From: an uncultured Clostridia bacterium | Lineage (GTDB): Bacteria; Bacillota; Clostridia; Monoglobales; Monoglobaceae | Direction of reading: 5' to 3' | Length of the DNA stretch: 64,000 bases | Assembly: GCA_910580105.1 (NCBI GenBank) | Contig: CAJTWN010000004.1 | Location: 115,765 to 179,764 of the forward strand | Part shown: one piece after another, positions 1 to 8,069 of the stretch | How the letters are laid out: every line of letters starts with the position of its first letter | Position numbering within the stretch: position 1 is the stretch's first letter | The notes under the pieces: model-generated | Seen by the model: the letters and a program-made list of their open reading frames with translations, nothing else | Databases searched by the model: none | What the model was told of the DNA's origin: nothing | Program-made: the position numbers and the translations under genes

Positions 1-1
1 A

Positions 2-1459
2 TACAGACAAGCCTTGCTTGAAGCTGTTGCTGAAACCGATGAAGAGTTGATGGAAAAATTCTTTGAAGAGGGCGATTTGTCTGAAGCTGAGATTAAAAAG
101 GCAATTAGAAAAGCGACCATCAATGTAGAAATGGTTCCCGTACTCTGTGGTTCTTCTTACAGAAACAAGGGTGTACAGAATATGCTGGATGCTGTTATCG
201 ATTTTATGCCGTCTCCTTTGGATGTACCTGCAATTAAGGGTACCATTCCGGGAACCGAGGAGGAAGCTGAGCGTCCTTCCTCTGATGAAGAGCCTTTTGC
301 AGCTTTGGCATTTAAAATTATGACAGACCCCTATGTAGGTAAGCTGTGTTTCTTCCGTGTATATTCCGGTACCCTCAACAGTGGGTCTCATGTATATAAC
401 TCTGTAAAGGATAATAAAGAGAGAATCGGACGTATCTTGCAGATGCACGCGAACCATAGAGAGGATATCGAAACTGTTTATTCCGGTGATATTGCGGCGG
501 CCGTTGGTCTTAAAAATACCACAACCGGTGATACCTTATGTGATGAAAAGAATCCGATTGTTCTTGAGTCCATGGAATTCCCGGAACCGGTTATCCGTGT
601 TGCAATCGAGCCAAAAACAAAAGCTGGCCAGGAGAAGATGGGTATCGCACTTTCCAAGCTTGCAGAGGAAGATCCCACATTCAAGACCTATACAGATGAT
701 GAAACAGGACAGACCATTATTGCCGGTATGGGTGAGCTTCACCTGGAGATTATCGTTGACCGTCTTCTGCGTGAGTTTAAAGTAGAAGCAAATGTTGGTA
801 ATCCGCAGGTTTCCTATCGTGAAACGATTCGTAAAGCAGCGCATATCAACCATAAATATGCAAGACAGTCCGGTGGTAAAGGTCAGTATGGTCATGTTGT
901 CATAGACATGGAACCGATGGAACCCGGAACCGGTTATATCTTTGAGAACAAAATTGTCGGTGGTGCCATTCCGAAAGAATACATCCCTGCTGTTGACGCA
1001 GGTATTCAGGGGGCAATGCAGACGGGTGTTCTCGCTGGTTATCCTGTTGTAGATGTAAAAGTTACGTTGGTTGACGGTTCTTATCATGAAGTTGACTCTT
1101 CTGAAATGGCGTTTAAAATTGCAGGTTCTATGGCGTTCAAAGAAGGATGCCGTCAAGGTAATCCCGTTATTTTGGAGCCGATTATGAAGGTCGTTGTCAA
1201 CGTACCGGAAGAATACATGGGTGATGTTATGGGTGATCTCAATTCACGCCGTGGACAGATTCAGGGTATGGAGGCAAGAACGGGTGCGCAGGAAATTACT
1301 GCACATGTTCCGCTTTCTGAGATGTTTGGTTATGCAACCGAACTTCGTTCCAGAACCCAGGGACGCGGTCAGTATTCCATGGAACCCAGTCACTTTGAAG
1401 AACTGCCGAAGAGCATTTCTGAGAAGATTATCAAAGAGAGAAACAAGACAGAAGCTTAG
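2..1459 (+). CDS. fusA: Elongation factor G, C-terminal part (5' end outside window)
   Basis: Translocase GTPase of the ribosome. The window opens inside the gene: the frame is open from base 2 with no credible start, and the 485 or so residues correspond to the end of the G domain through domains II-V of a roughly 690-residue protein. The text VPVLCGSSYRNKGVQ, the domain II stretch around FKIMTDPYVGKLCFFRVYSG and the domain IV/V stretch with VSYRETIRK and SRRGQIQGME are diagnostic of EF-G. The stop is TAG at 1457-1459. tuf follows in the same orientation 224 bp later, the usual end of the str operon (rpsL-rpsG-fusA-tuf). The gene is intact as far as visible. Confidence 0.97.
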   Translation, partial: YRQALLEAVAETDEELMEKFFEEGDLSEAEIKKAIRKATINVEMVPVLCGSSYRNKGVQNMLDAVIDFMPSPLDVPAIKGTIPGTEEEAERPSSDEEPFAALAFKIMTDPYVGKLCFFRVYSGTLNSGSHVYNSVKDNKERIGRILQMHANHREDIETVYSGDIAAAVGLKNTTTGDTLCDEKNPIVLESMEFPEPVIRVAIEPKTKAGQEKMGIALSKLAEEDPTFKTYTDDETGQTIIAGMGELHLEIIVDRLLREFKVEANVGNPQVSYRETIRKAAHINHKYARQSGGKGQYGHVVIDMEPMEPGTGYIFENKIVGGAIPKEYIPAVDAGIQGAMQTGVLAGYPVVDVKVTLVDGSYHEVDSSEMAFKIAGSMAFKEGCRQGNPVILEPIMKVVVNVPEEYMGDVMGDLNSRRGQIQGMEARTGAQEITAHVPLSEMFGYATELRSRTQGRGQYSMEPSHFEELPKSISEKIIKERNKTEA

Positions 1460-1474
1460 TAATTTTTTGACATT

Positions 1475-1500
1475 CTTTGCACAAAAATTTTTGTGCAAAG
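1475..1500. repeat. Perfect 26-bp palindrome between fusA and tuf
   Basis: Bases 1475-1487 are the exact reverse complement of 1488-1500 (CTTTGCACAAAAA and its complement). As RNA it would form a hairpin 15 nt after the fusA stop. No T tract follows, so it is not a standard intrinsic terminator. It may be a 3' mRNA end/processing hairpin or an operator. Confidence 0.6.
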
Positions 1501-1598
1501 GATGTTTCGATATTTATATAAATATAATATCTGCTAATAAAATTGATAGTTTGCATAGCAAGTTATATGGCTTTTGTTAAAATTTTTATAAAAAACTA

Positions 1599-1627
1599 TT
1601 GCAATTATTTTACTTTCATAGTAAAAT
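1599..1627 (+). promoter_or_regulatory. Predicted sigma-A promoter for tuf
   Basis: TTGCAA at 1599-1604 and TAAAAT at 1622-1627, 17 bp apart, about 57 bp before the tuf start. It would allow tuf to be transcribed independently of fusA. Sequence match only. Confidence 0.5.
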
Positions 1628-1683
1628 ATGTACAGGTTTGAAAATTATTAAATTAACCATATATCTTTAGGAGGAAAATTAAA

Positions 1684-2886
1684 ATGGCTAAGGAAAAATT
1701 CGAAAGAAGTAAACCCCATGTTAACATTGGTACAATTGGCCACGTTGACCATGGTAAAACCACATTGACCGCTGCAATCACCAAAGTTTTGGCTTTGGAT
1801 GGTAAAGCACAGTTCGAAGCTTATGATATGATTGATAAGGCTCCGGAAGAAAGAGAAAGAGGTATTACGATCTCTACTGCACACGTTGAGTATGAGACAG
1901 CAAACCGTCACTATGCACACGTTGACTGTCCGGGACATGCTGACTATGTTAAGAACATGATCACCGGTGCTGCACAGATGGATGGTGCTATCCTCGTTGT
2001 ATCTTCTGCTGATGGTCCTATGCCGCAGACAAGAGAGCACATTCTTCTCTCCCGTCAGGTAGGCGTACCTTATATTGTTGTATTCATGAACAAAGTTGAC
2101 CAGGTAGACGATGAAGAGCTTCTTGAACTCGTAGAAATGGAAATCAGAGATCTTCTTACCGAGTATGAATTCCCGGGAGATGATACACCTATCGTAAAAG
2201 GTAGTGCACTTCAGGTTCTCGAGAGCAGCTCTCAGGATACAAATGCTCCTGAATATGCTTGCATTCACGAATTGATGGATGCAATCGACAGCTACATTCC
2301 GACACCGGAAAGAAAGAGCGACCTGCCCTTCTTGATGCCTGTCGAGGACGTATTCTCTATTACCGGCCGTGGTACTGTTGCTACGGGTAGAGTTGAGAGA
2401 GGTCAGCTCAACATGTCTGACGAAGTTGAAATCGTTGGTCTTTCTGAAGAAACAAGAAAAGTTGTTGTTACTGGTATCGAAATGTTCAGAAAACTTCTTG
2501 ACTATGCAGAAGCTGGTGATAACATCGGTGCACTTCTTCGTGGTGTTGCCAGAGATGAAATCGAAAGAGGACAGGTTTTGGCTAAACCCGGCACAATTAC
2601 TCCGCACACACAGTTTAAGGGCGAAGTATACGTTTTGACCAAAGAAGAAGGTGGACGTCATACACCGTTCTTCACCAATTACAGACCGCAGTTCTATTTC
2701 AGAACAACGGACGTAACCGGTGTTGTTAATCTTCCTGATGGTGTTGAAATGTGTATGCCTGGTGATAATGTAACCATGTCTGTTGAATTGACAACAACCA
2801 TCGCTATTGAAGAGGGTCTTCGTTTCGCTATCCGTGAGGGTGGTAGAACCGTTGGTTCTGGCGTTGTAACGGAAGTTATTAAATAA
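1684..2886 (+). CDS. tuf: Elongation factor Tu
   Basis: GTPase that delivers aminoacyl-tRNA to the ribosome. 400 residues, the normal family length. The P-loop GHVDHGKTT lies near residue 18, the switch I element RERGITIS near 56, DCPGHADY near 81 and NKVD near 136. Domains II and III follow, with the family-typical FRTTDVTG and MPGDNV stretches. The ATG is preceded by AGGAGG at good spacing. Part of the str operon end and probably also read from its own promoter. A terminator hairpin follows within 20 bp. Codon use is strongly biased, as expected for a highly expressed gene. Confidence 0.99.
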   Translation: MAKEKFERSKPHVNIGTIGHVDHGKTTLTAAITKVLALDGKAQFEAYDMIDKAPEERERGITISTAHVEYETANRHYAHVDCPGHADYVKNMITGAAQMDGAILVVSSADGPMPQTREHILLSRQVGVPYIVVFMNKVDQVDDEELLELVEMEIRDLLTEYEFPGDDTPIVKGSALQVLESSSQDTNAPEYACIHELMDAIDSYIPTPERKSDLPFLMPVEDVFSITGRGTVATGRVERGQLNMSDEVEIVGLSEETRKVVVTGIEMFRKLLDYAEAGDNIGALLRGVARDEIERGQVLAKPGTITPHTQFKGEVYVLTKEEGGRHTPFFTNYRPQFYFRTTDVTGVVNLPDGVEMCMPGDNVTMSVELTTTIAIEEGLRFAIREGGRTVGSGVVTEVIK

Positions 2887-2901
2887 GAAATAGCTGATTT
2901 A

Positions 2902-2931
2902 GGCCGCGCACGATGTTGCGCGGTCTTTTTT
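2902..2931 (+). terminator. Intrinsic terminator of tuf
   Basis: GC-rich stem GGCCGCGCA / TGCGCGGTC with a short loop, followed by TTTTTT, 15 bp after the tuf stop. Ends the str operon transcript. Confidence 0.9.
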
Positions 2932-3060
2932 ATTTTCAATAGGGAACTATATGAATTTTAATGTGGAAGGTTAGATAAATGAAAAGAAAGTTTAGGAGAA
3001 ATGACTTGCAATTATTTTTTTATTAATATATGAAAAAAAGATAGTATATTGCATATATAA

Positions 3061-3087
3061 CAAGCGGACAGAATTTCTGCCCGCTTG
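3061..3087 (-). terminator. Weak terminator-like hairpin after the acyltransferase gene
   Basis: CAAGCGG(A/G)CAGAA inverted repeat, 13 bp with one G-U on the minus strand, 14 bp downstream of the minus-strand stop. The T tract is short and interrupted, so termination is uncertain. Confidence 0.4.
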
Positions 3088-3100
3088 CTACATATAATTC

Positions 3101-4600
3101 TTATAATTCTGTATAGAGCCTATGAACCCCTTTGGGTTCATAGGTTAGTAAGTCTGAAATATTCAGATAATCACAGAGGAGATAGAGGATGGAGAGCCAC
3201 ATTTCGGTTCCCATAAGGGAGGGTTTTTCTGTTTGATGGAGTTCAAAACTAAAGCCTTTGTTTTCAACCCAATGATCTAAAATTTTATAGACCCAACCCA
3301 CGGCCCATTCCTGGCCTTCATCATAACGATAATCTGTCTGTCCTTTGCAAAGCCATAAAGGATGAATGATATCCAGAACGTTGCAGGCATTTCCATTTGC
3401 GCCGCCGAAGTAATTTTCATCTTTTGCATGTTCTAAAATAGTATCAAGCGCTTTTTCGGGCAGGGGCAGCGGATGATGTAATTGCGCATAACTGCCGCGG
3501 GTCAGGCGATAGAACCCGTTGACAATATGTAATCTTGATGCGGGATTTCCCCAAACGCCGTTTTGGGCATTGACATGGGTGTCCAGCCATTCAAACAGCG
3601 TATTCAAATCCGCTTTAATACCAAAGTGTTTTTGGTTCTGATAAAAACTGGTTCCAAGACAGTCGATGTCGTTTCCGGCGCCCCAAACATTGGTATCCCA
3701 GCTAAGGTTTTCTAACCATTGTATTAACTTTTCTCCCTGTAATTGGGTAGAAGAAGAATAGGGTTTAGCAATTGAAGCGCCTAAGTTTTCCAATGCGTAG
3801 CCGACAGAGAGGACTTCATAGTCAATATTGTCCGTCTGCCAGTTTTGGATTTTTGTAATGAGGTCCCGTTTGTTGTCCGGTGTTTCGTTAAACATGGTTA
3901 AAATTTCAATGGCATCACATAAAGCACGTTTCGGGGATTGACCGGGTACACAGTTGGGATCAGTGAATTCACCATTTTGCTGATAGGAAGCAATGAGTGT
4001 TTTTAATTGTGTTTTCACTGATGTACAAAAAGAAGCCAATGGTGCGGATAAGGTAGAACGAATGCGGTCTTTTATTGGTTTTGCAGGATTTCCGCCAACA
4101 ACCTGATAAGGCATGACATCTTTTGTAACGATACTTCCGGCGGCAATGATGCTGTTGTTTCCAATATGGACACCGTCAACGATAACGGCATTCGCTCCGA
4201 TCCACACATTATTCCCAATGGTAATACCTTTTGAGGTACAGGGTTGCTTGGAAATCGGGAGCCGTAAGTCGCTGTAGCCATGATTTTCTGCAATAATACT
4301 TGCCTTTGGCGCAATACGGACATGATTCCCTAATGTGATTTTACCTTGCAGATACGCATAGGAATTGATAGAACAATGGGTTCCCATCTCAAGTTTTGCG
4401 CCCCGTATCAGGGCATTTGCACAGATGAAAGAGTTGTTGCCCATTGTAATTGTAGAAGCATAAATGTCTGCAAGTTCAGAAATGAAACATTTCTCACCAA
4501 TTTCCCAGCCATCGGCTTCCTTCTGTGATTGAAATTGCTGCTGCTCTTCATCACATGTGCCAAAAAGAAGCCACGGCATAAACTCTTTTTCACGATCCAT
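3101..4600 (-). CDS. Left-handed beta-helix acyltransferase with C-terminal helical domain
   Basis: Residues about 30-185 form a hexapeptide-repeat (LbH) acetyltransferase of the maltose/galactoside/xenobiotic type. Successive I/V-G-x-x-x turns are visible, then the active-site region around AENHGYSD, and the repeat closes with GITIGNNVWIGANAVIVDG and VVGGNPAKPI. Such enzymes transfer an acyl group from a CoA donor to a sugar or small molecule; the catalytic His is probably in AENHG. Residues about 190-499 are an additional Trp/Tyr-rich helical region (GNPASRLHIVNGFYRLTRGS, GGANGNACNVLDIIHPLW) that resembles an alpha/alpha-barrel but that I do not recognise. The fusion makes the protein over twice the usual length. 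Monocistronic, with a good promoter at 4631-4659. The substrate is unknown. Confidence 0.8.
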   Translation of the reverse strand: MDREKEFMPWLLFGTCDEEQQQFQSQKEADGWEIGEKCFISELADIYASTITMGNNSFICANALIRGAKLEMGTHCSINSYAYLQGKITLGNHVRIAPKASIIAENHGYSDLRLPISKQPCTSKGITIGNNVWIGANAVIVDGVHIGNNSIIAAGSIVTKDVMPYQVVGGNPAKPIKDRIRSTLSAPLASFCTSVKTQLKTLIASYQQNGEFTDPNCVPGQSPKRALCDAIEILTMFNETPDNKRDLITKIQNWQTDNIDYEVLSVGYALENLGASIAKPYSSSTQLQGEKLIQWLENLSWDTNVWGAGNDIDCLGTSFYQNQKHFGIKADLNTLFEWLDTHVNAQNGVWGNPASRLHIVNGFYRLTRGSYAQLHHPLPLPEKALDTILEHAKDENYFGGANGNACNVLDIIHPLWLCKGQTDYRYDEGQEWAVGWVYKILDHWVENKGFSFELHQTEKPSLMGTEMWLSILYLLCDYLNISDLLTYEPKGVHRLYTEL

Positions 4601-4630
4601 AATTTCCCCACCTTTTATAAAATTATATTT

Positions 4631-4659
4631 ATTCTATCATTAAAAAAAATACAAGTCAA
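4631..4659 (-). promoter_or_regulatory. Predicted promoter of the acyltransferase gene
   Basis: On the minus strand TTGACT (4654-4659) and TAGAAT (4631-4636) are 17 bp apart, ending about 30 bp before the start codon. Divergent from the Crp/Fnr regulator gene. Confidence 0.6.
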
Positions 4660-4740
4660 TGAGGGAAACTTTCTTTACAGACAAAATAATTCGTGGTAAG
4701 ATAAGGAAAAACAGCAGGAAAGGTAGGGATAGAAAGCGGG

Positions 4741-5415
4741 ATGAAAATAATCTTAGAGCAATATCTTCCTTTTTGGGAGACTCTTTCCCCAATGCAAAAA
4801 GAAATGCTGGAGATGAATTCATTTCATCGTTGTGTAAAAAAGGGAGAGCGATTGCACAACGGTGCTGAAGATTGTATCGGTCTTCTGCTGGTTTTGTCGG
4901 GAAGGCTTCGTGTCTTTACTGTGTCTGATGAGGGAAAGGAAATCACATTGTATCGTCTTTTGGATCGGGATATTTGTCTGTTTTCCGCGTCTTGTATCAT
5001 GGCAAGTATACAGTTTGATGTTGCTGTTGAGGCGGAATGTGATACAGAAATGATGCAAATTTCAGCTGCCATATACCAAAAAATTATGAGAGAATCTGCC
5101 GCTGTTGCGAATTATACAAATGAGTTGATGGCAATGAGATTTTCTGAAGTGATGTGGCTGATGGAACAGGTGCTTTATAAAAAGATGGATGCCCGTCTTG
5201 CGGCCTATTTACTGGAGGAATTTTCTTATGCCGAAACGGAAACCATTCATATGACCCATGAAGAAATTGCCCGTCAGCTGGGTTCGGCCCGGGAAGTGAT
5301 TAGCCGAATGTTAAAGTATTTTATGACTGAAAACTTAATATCTGTATCCCGTGGTAAAATTACTTTGTTGGATGCGGAAGCCATGCGCCGCATGGCGGCG
5401 GACAGTATGCGGTGA
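4741..5415 (+). CDS. Crp/Fnr family transcriptional regulator
   Basis: 224 residues, the normal length. Residues about 20-115 are a cyclic-nucleotide-binding-like beta-barrel (GLLLVLSGRLRVFTVSDEGK, then LYRLLDRDICLFSASC), followed by a dimerisation helix and a C-terminal winged helix near 165-215 whose recognition helix reads LGSAREVISRMLKYF. The cAMP pocket Arg-Ser pair of true Crp is not evident. There is no N-terminal FNR cysteine cluster, but cysteines occur in the barrel (DRDICLFSASC), as in several redox or heme-type Clostridial members. Start chosen at the ATG after a purine-rich stretch. Stands between a divergent acyltransferase and a kinase-like gene. Ligand and targets are unknown. 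Confidence 0.88.
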   Translation: MKIILEQYLPFWETLSPMQKEMLEMNSFHRCVKKGERLHNGAEDCIGLLLVLSGRLRVFTVSDEGKEITLYRLLDRDICLFSASCIMASIQFDVAVEAECDTEMMQISAAIYQKIMRESAAVANYTNELMAMRFSEVMWLMEQVLYKKMDARLAAYLLEEFSYAETETIHMTHEEIARQLGSAREVISRMLKYFMTENLISVSRGKITLLDAEAMRRMAADSMR

Positions 5416-5547
5416 TTGCGTATAATGTGCAAAAGATATATGAAAAATTTATTTTTTTATTAACATGAAATATGCAGAATGATTATATATATTTCGTAAA
5501 ACAATTCTTTGCATTGCGGATATTTAAGGGGGAGGTGGTGAATATTT

Positions 5548-6084
5548 ATGGGTATCGGAATTATCGTATGCGGTTTGAACGGCAGCGGAAAGAGCACGTT
5601 TGGGAAAGCACTGGCAGAAAAACTCAAATTTCAGTTTATTGATAGTGAAAATCTGTTTTTTCCAAAGACGGATGCAAGTTATCGTTATGCCAACGCCCGT
5701 TCACGTGCAGAAGCTGAAAGATGCTTTATCGGTGAAATCAGAAAATACGAAAATTTTGTTTTTGCTGCGGTTAAGGGAGATTACGCAAAGGAGACATATC
5801 AATATGCAGTTTTGCTGAATGTGCCGAAAAGTATCCGGTTAGAACGCCTGAGAAACCGGACCTTTCAGCGGTTTGGGGATAGGATGTTGCCAGGAGGAGA
5901 TTTATATGAGCAAGAGAAAGCTTTTTTTGATATGGCAAGTGCCAGAAAAGAAGATTATGTTGAAGAATGGGTACAGTCACTGAAGTGTCCTGTCATACGA
6001 GCGGATGGGAGAAAACCCATTGAAGAAAATTTGGCGTTTGTTATCGGGAAGATTCATGAATATTCTTCTATTGACTCGGTCTGA
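5548..6084 (+). CDS. Small P-loop kinase-like ATPase
   Basis: 178 residues with an N-terminal Walker A motif GLNGSGKST (residues about 8-16), an overall shikimate/adenylate-kinase-like layout (IDSENLFF after the P-loop helix) and a lid-like arginine-rich stretch LERLRNRTFQRFGDRM near 105-120. It probably phosphorylates a small molecule or nucleotide, but the substrate cannot be read from the sequence. GGGGAGGTGG precedes the ATG. It follows the Crp/Fnr gene by 132 bp with no clear terminator between, so the two may be co-transcribed. Confidence 0.75.
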   Translation: MGIGIIVCGLNGSGKSTFGKALAEKLKFQFIDSENLFFPKTDASYRYANARSRAEAERCFIGEIRKYENFVFAAVKGDYAKETYQYAVLLNVPKSIRLERLRNRTFQRFGDRMLPGGDLYEQEKAFFDMASARKEDYVEEWVQSLKCPVIRADGRKPIEENLAFVIGKIHEYSSIDSV

Positions 6085-6300
6085 TAACCTTTTAAAGCGG
6101 GTGGTTTGCTTATGAGAGGTAAATACCTGATATAGATGTGTTTGCAATTATCCGACTGATTTGACAGTTTTGCTGCTATGCTCAGGGCGTGTGTGACAGT
6201 TCCCATTTGTTTGTTATGTAACTTTGTCACAGAAAAATTTTGAAAAAGGGCATATAATACAATCAGAATACAGAGAATAAATTTGAAGGAGGAATAGATT

Positions 6301-6615
6301 ATGTCAGTAATAAGCGTAAGCAGTGAAAATTATAAAAAAGAGGTATTGCAGTCAGAGCTTCCGGTTTTAGTTGATTTTTGGGCACCGTGGTGCGGCCCTT
6401 GCCGGATGTTTTCTCCGGTTGTGGACGAGGTGGCAGAAGAACAGGCGGGAAAGGTGAAGGTTGTTAAAATTAACATTGATGAGGAACCTGCTTTGGCAGA
6501 GGAATATGGTGTAATGAGTATACCGACATTGGTTTATATAAAAGATGGCGCGGCCAGAGAGAAATCAGTTGGTGTTCGTCCAAAGGCAGAAGTGTTGCAG
6601 ATGCTGCAAGGATAA
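6301..6615 (+). CDS. trxA: Thioredoxin
   Basis: 104 residues, the standard single-domain length. The redox active site WCGPC places the two cysteines at residues 31 and 34, preceded by VDFWAP. The cis-proline loop MSIPTLVYI follows near residue 75. It reduces protein disulfides in the cytoplasm using thioredoxin reductase. AAGGAGG lies just before the ATG. A TATAAT box occurs about 45 bp upstream without a clear -35. Followed 56 bp later by an aldo/keto reductase. Confidence 0.97.
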   Translation: MSVISVSSENYKKEVLQSELPVLVDFWAPWCGPCRMFSPVVDEVAEEQAGKVKVVKINIDEEPALAEEYGVMSIPTLVYIKDGAAREKSVGVRPKAEVLQMLQG

Positions 6616-6671
6616 ATTTGTCTTTACACCCAATGTTTTTTGTGTTATCATACCGATAAGAGGTGAGTGAT

Positions 6672-7694
6672 ATGCCAGAAGTGACATTGGGAAGTACAGA
6701 AATAACAGTTGAAAAGAATGGATTTGGTGCATTGCCGATTCAAAGAATTTCTCGGGAAGAGGCAGCAAAACTGCTCCGGAAGGCTTATGCCAATGGGATT
6801 ACATTCTTTGATACAGCACGGTTTTATACCGATAGTGAAGAAAAGATGGGGTATGCACTGCATGATGTGCGAGAGAATATCTATATTGCCACAAAAACGG
6901 GGGCAAAGGATGCGGACGCATTTTACCGGGATTTGGAAACAAGTCTTACCAATTTAAAAACGGATTATATTGATATTTATCAATTTCATAATCCTTCGTT
7001 TTGTCCATTGCCGGGTGATGGAACCGGATTATATGAAGCAATGGAAAAAATGAAAGCAGAAGGGGTTGTCCGTCATATCGGGATTACCAATCATCGTCTT
7101 TCTGTCGCGCATCAAGCCATCGAATCCGGTCTTTATGAAACCTTGCAATTCCCGTTTAGTTATCTTTCCGGAGAGGAAGAACTGAACTTGGTAAAGAAGT
7201 GCAAGGATGCAAATATGGGTTATATTGCAATGAAGGCACTGGCCGGAGGATTGATTACAAATGCACGGGCCGCTTATGCGTTCCAGAATCAGTTTGACAA
7301 CGTATTGCCAATTTGGGGTGTGCAGAGAGAGAAAGAACTGGATGATTTTTTGCAGTTTATTAAAAATCCTGCAGAGATGACCGATGAAATTGCAGCGTTT
7401 ATCACAGAAGAAAAACAATCCCTTGCCGGTGATTTCTGCCGGGGCTGTGGCTATTGTATGCCTTGTCCCGCGGGTATTGAAATCAATACGTGTGCAAGGA
7501 TGTCTCTGCTGATTCGGCGGTCGCCTTCAGAATTACAGCTTACTCCGGAGGCACAGCAGAAAATGATGAAGATTAAGGAATGTCTGCATTGCGGCCATTG
7601 TGCAGCAAATTGTCCATATGGTTTGGAGACCCCAAGATTGCTGCAAGATAATCTTAAGGATTATGAAGAAATTCTTGCAGGTAAAACAATTTGA
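6672..7694 (+). CDS. Aldo/keto reductase with C-terminal 2x[4Fe-4S] ferredoxin domain
   Basis: About 340 residues. The N-terminal 250 form an AKR barrel (FDTARFYTDSEEKMG with the catalytic-type Asp and Tyr, then KTDYIDIYQFHNPS, then VRHIGITNHR). Residues about 255-325 carry two ferredoxin-like cysteine clusters, CRGCGYCMPCP and CLHCGHCAANCP. This architecture is common in anaerobes, where the enzyme probably couples NAD(P)H or ferredoxin to carbonyl or unsaturated substrates; the true substrate is unknown. The in-frame GTG at 6663 sits inside the Shine-Dalgarno AGAGGTGAG, so the ATG at 6672 is the better start. Next to thioredoxin, suggesting a redox theme. Confidence 0.92.
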   Translation: MPEVTLGSTEITVEKNGFGALPIQRISREEAAKLLRKAYANGITFFDTARFYTDSEEKMGYALHDVRENIYIATKTGAKDADAFYRDLETSLTNLKTDYIDIYQFHNPSFCPLPGDGTGLYEAMEKMKAEGVVRHIGITNHRLSVAHQAIESGLYETLQFPFSYLSGEEELNLVKKCKDANMGYIAMKALAGGLITNARAAYAFQNQFDNVLPIWGVQREKELDDFLQFIKNPAEMTDEIAAFITEEKQSLAGDFCRGCGYCMPCPAGIEINTCARMSLLIRRSPSELQLTPEAQQKMMKIKECLHCGHCAANCPYGLETPRLLQDNLKDYEEILAGKTI

Positions 7695-7700
7695 AAAAGG

Positions 7701-7893
7701 CCAGGGCTTGCGAATCTTTTGTTCAGACTATGGAAAAACGTGAAATTTTCCATATAACAAGAAATGATTTGCCATGAATGGATGGCCCCAAGCCAATACA
7801 TCCACCGTTTGGCCCGCATCGTGCAGTCCAAAATCATTCCAAATTTACGTCTGTAAACACAATTGACAGGGTATGCGAGTACCCTGTTTTTTT
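7701..7893 (+). ncRNA. Candidate structured non-coding RNA of unknown family
   Basis: This 375-bp gap holds no gene but is rich in helices. (1) A 9-bp hairpin around 7730-7754 (TATGGAAAA / TTTTCCATA), extended by CTTGTT/AACAAG-like pairing. (2) A long arm closed by AATGATTTG (about 7765) with CAAAATCATT (about 7830), enclosing GGCC/GGCC and TGGATG/CATCCA pairings. (3) TTTAC/GTAAA. (4) A terminator at 7867-7893. The 5' CAGGG-CTTGC near 7704 can also pair with GCGAG-TA-CCCTG of the terminator, which would close the whole molecule. A new promoter follows (8023), so this looks free-standing rather than a leader. No match to 6S, SRP, tmRNA, RNase P or a riboswitch that I know. Confidence 0.4.
7867..7893 (+). 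terminator. Intrinsic terminator after the structured RNA candidate
   Basis: Perfect 7-bp stem CAGGGTA / TACCCTG with a 6-nt loop, followed by seven T. Confidence 0.9.
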
Positions 7894-8022
7894 GTGAGTT
7901 AAAACTGAAAATATAAAAACACGGATACGGGGAAGTTCTGGTGATACGGTGGGGTTAAATTGCCGGACATGAGACTGGGGCGCCAAAATGTTTTTTATGG
8001 GGTTGGTTTTTGAAAAATATGG

Positions 8023-8051
8023 TTGTAAAATAAGACGGGGTGTGCTAAAAT
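8023..8051 (+). promoter_or_regulatory. Predicted promoter of the epimerase-kduI operon
   Basis: TTGTAA (8023-8028) and TAAAAT (8046-8051) with 17-bp spacing, 19 bp before the first start codon. Confidence 0.5.
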
Positions 8052-8069
8052 AAAATTGAGGTGAAAAAC

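Noticed and set aside
536..1156. 206-codon minus-strand frame inside fusA, and a 337-codon one over tuf (1648-2661)
   Set aside because: Antisense to highly conserved, codon-biased genes; no ribosome site or protein-like motifs.
3101..4600. Chloramphenicol acetyltransferase (xenobiotic type) as a firm call
   Set aside because: The beta-helix is shared by many sugar and serine acetyltransferases and the large C-terminal domain is not found in such resistance enzymes.
7701..7893. 6S RNA identity for the structured intergenic RNA
   Set aside because: Length and possible end pairing fit, but the 5' half folds into its own hairpins instead of a single long rod with a central bubble.
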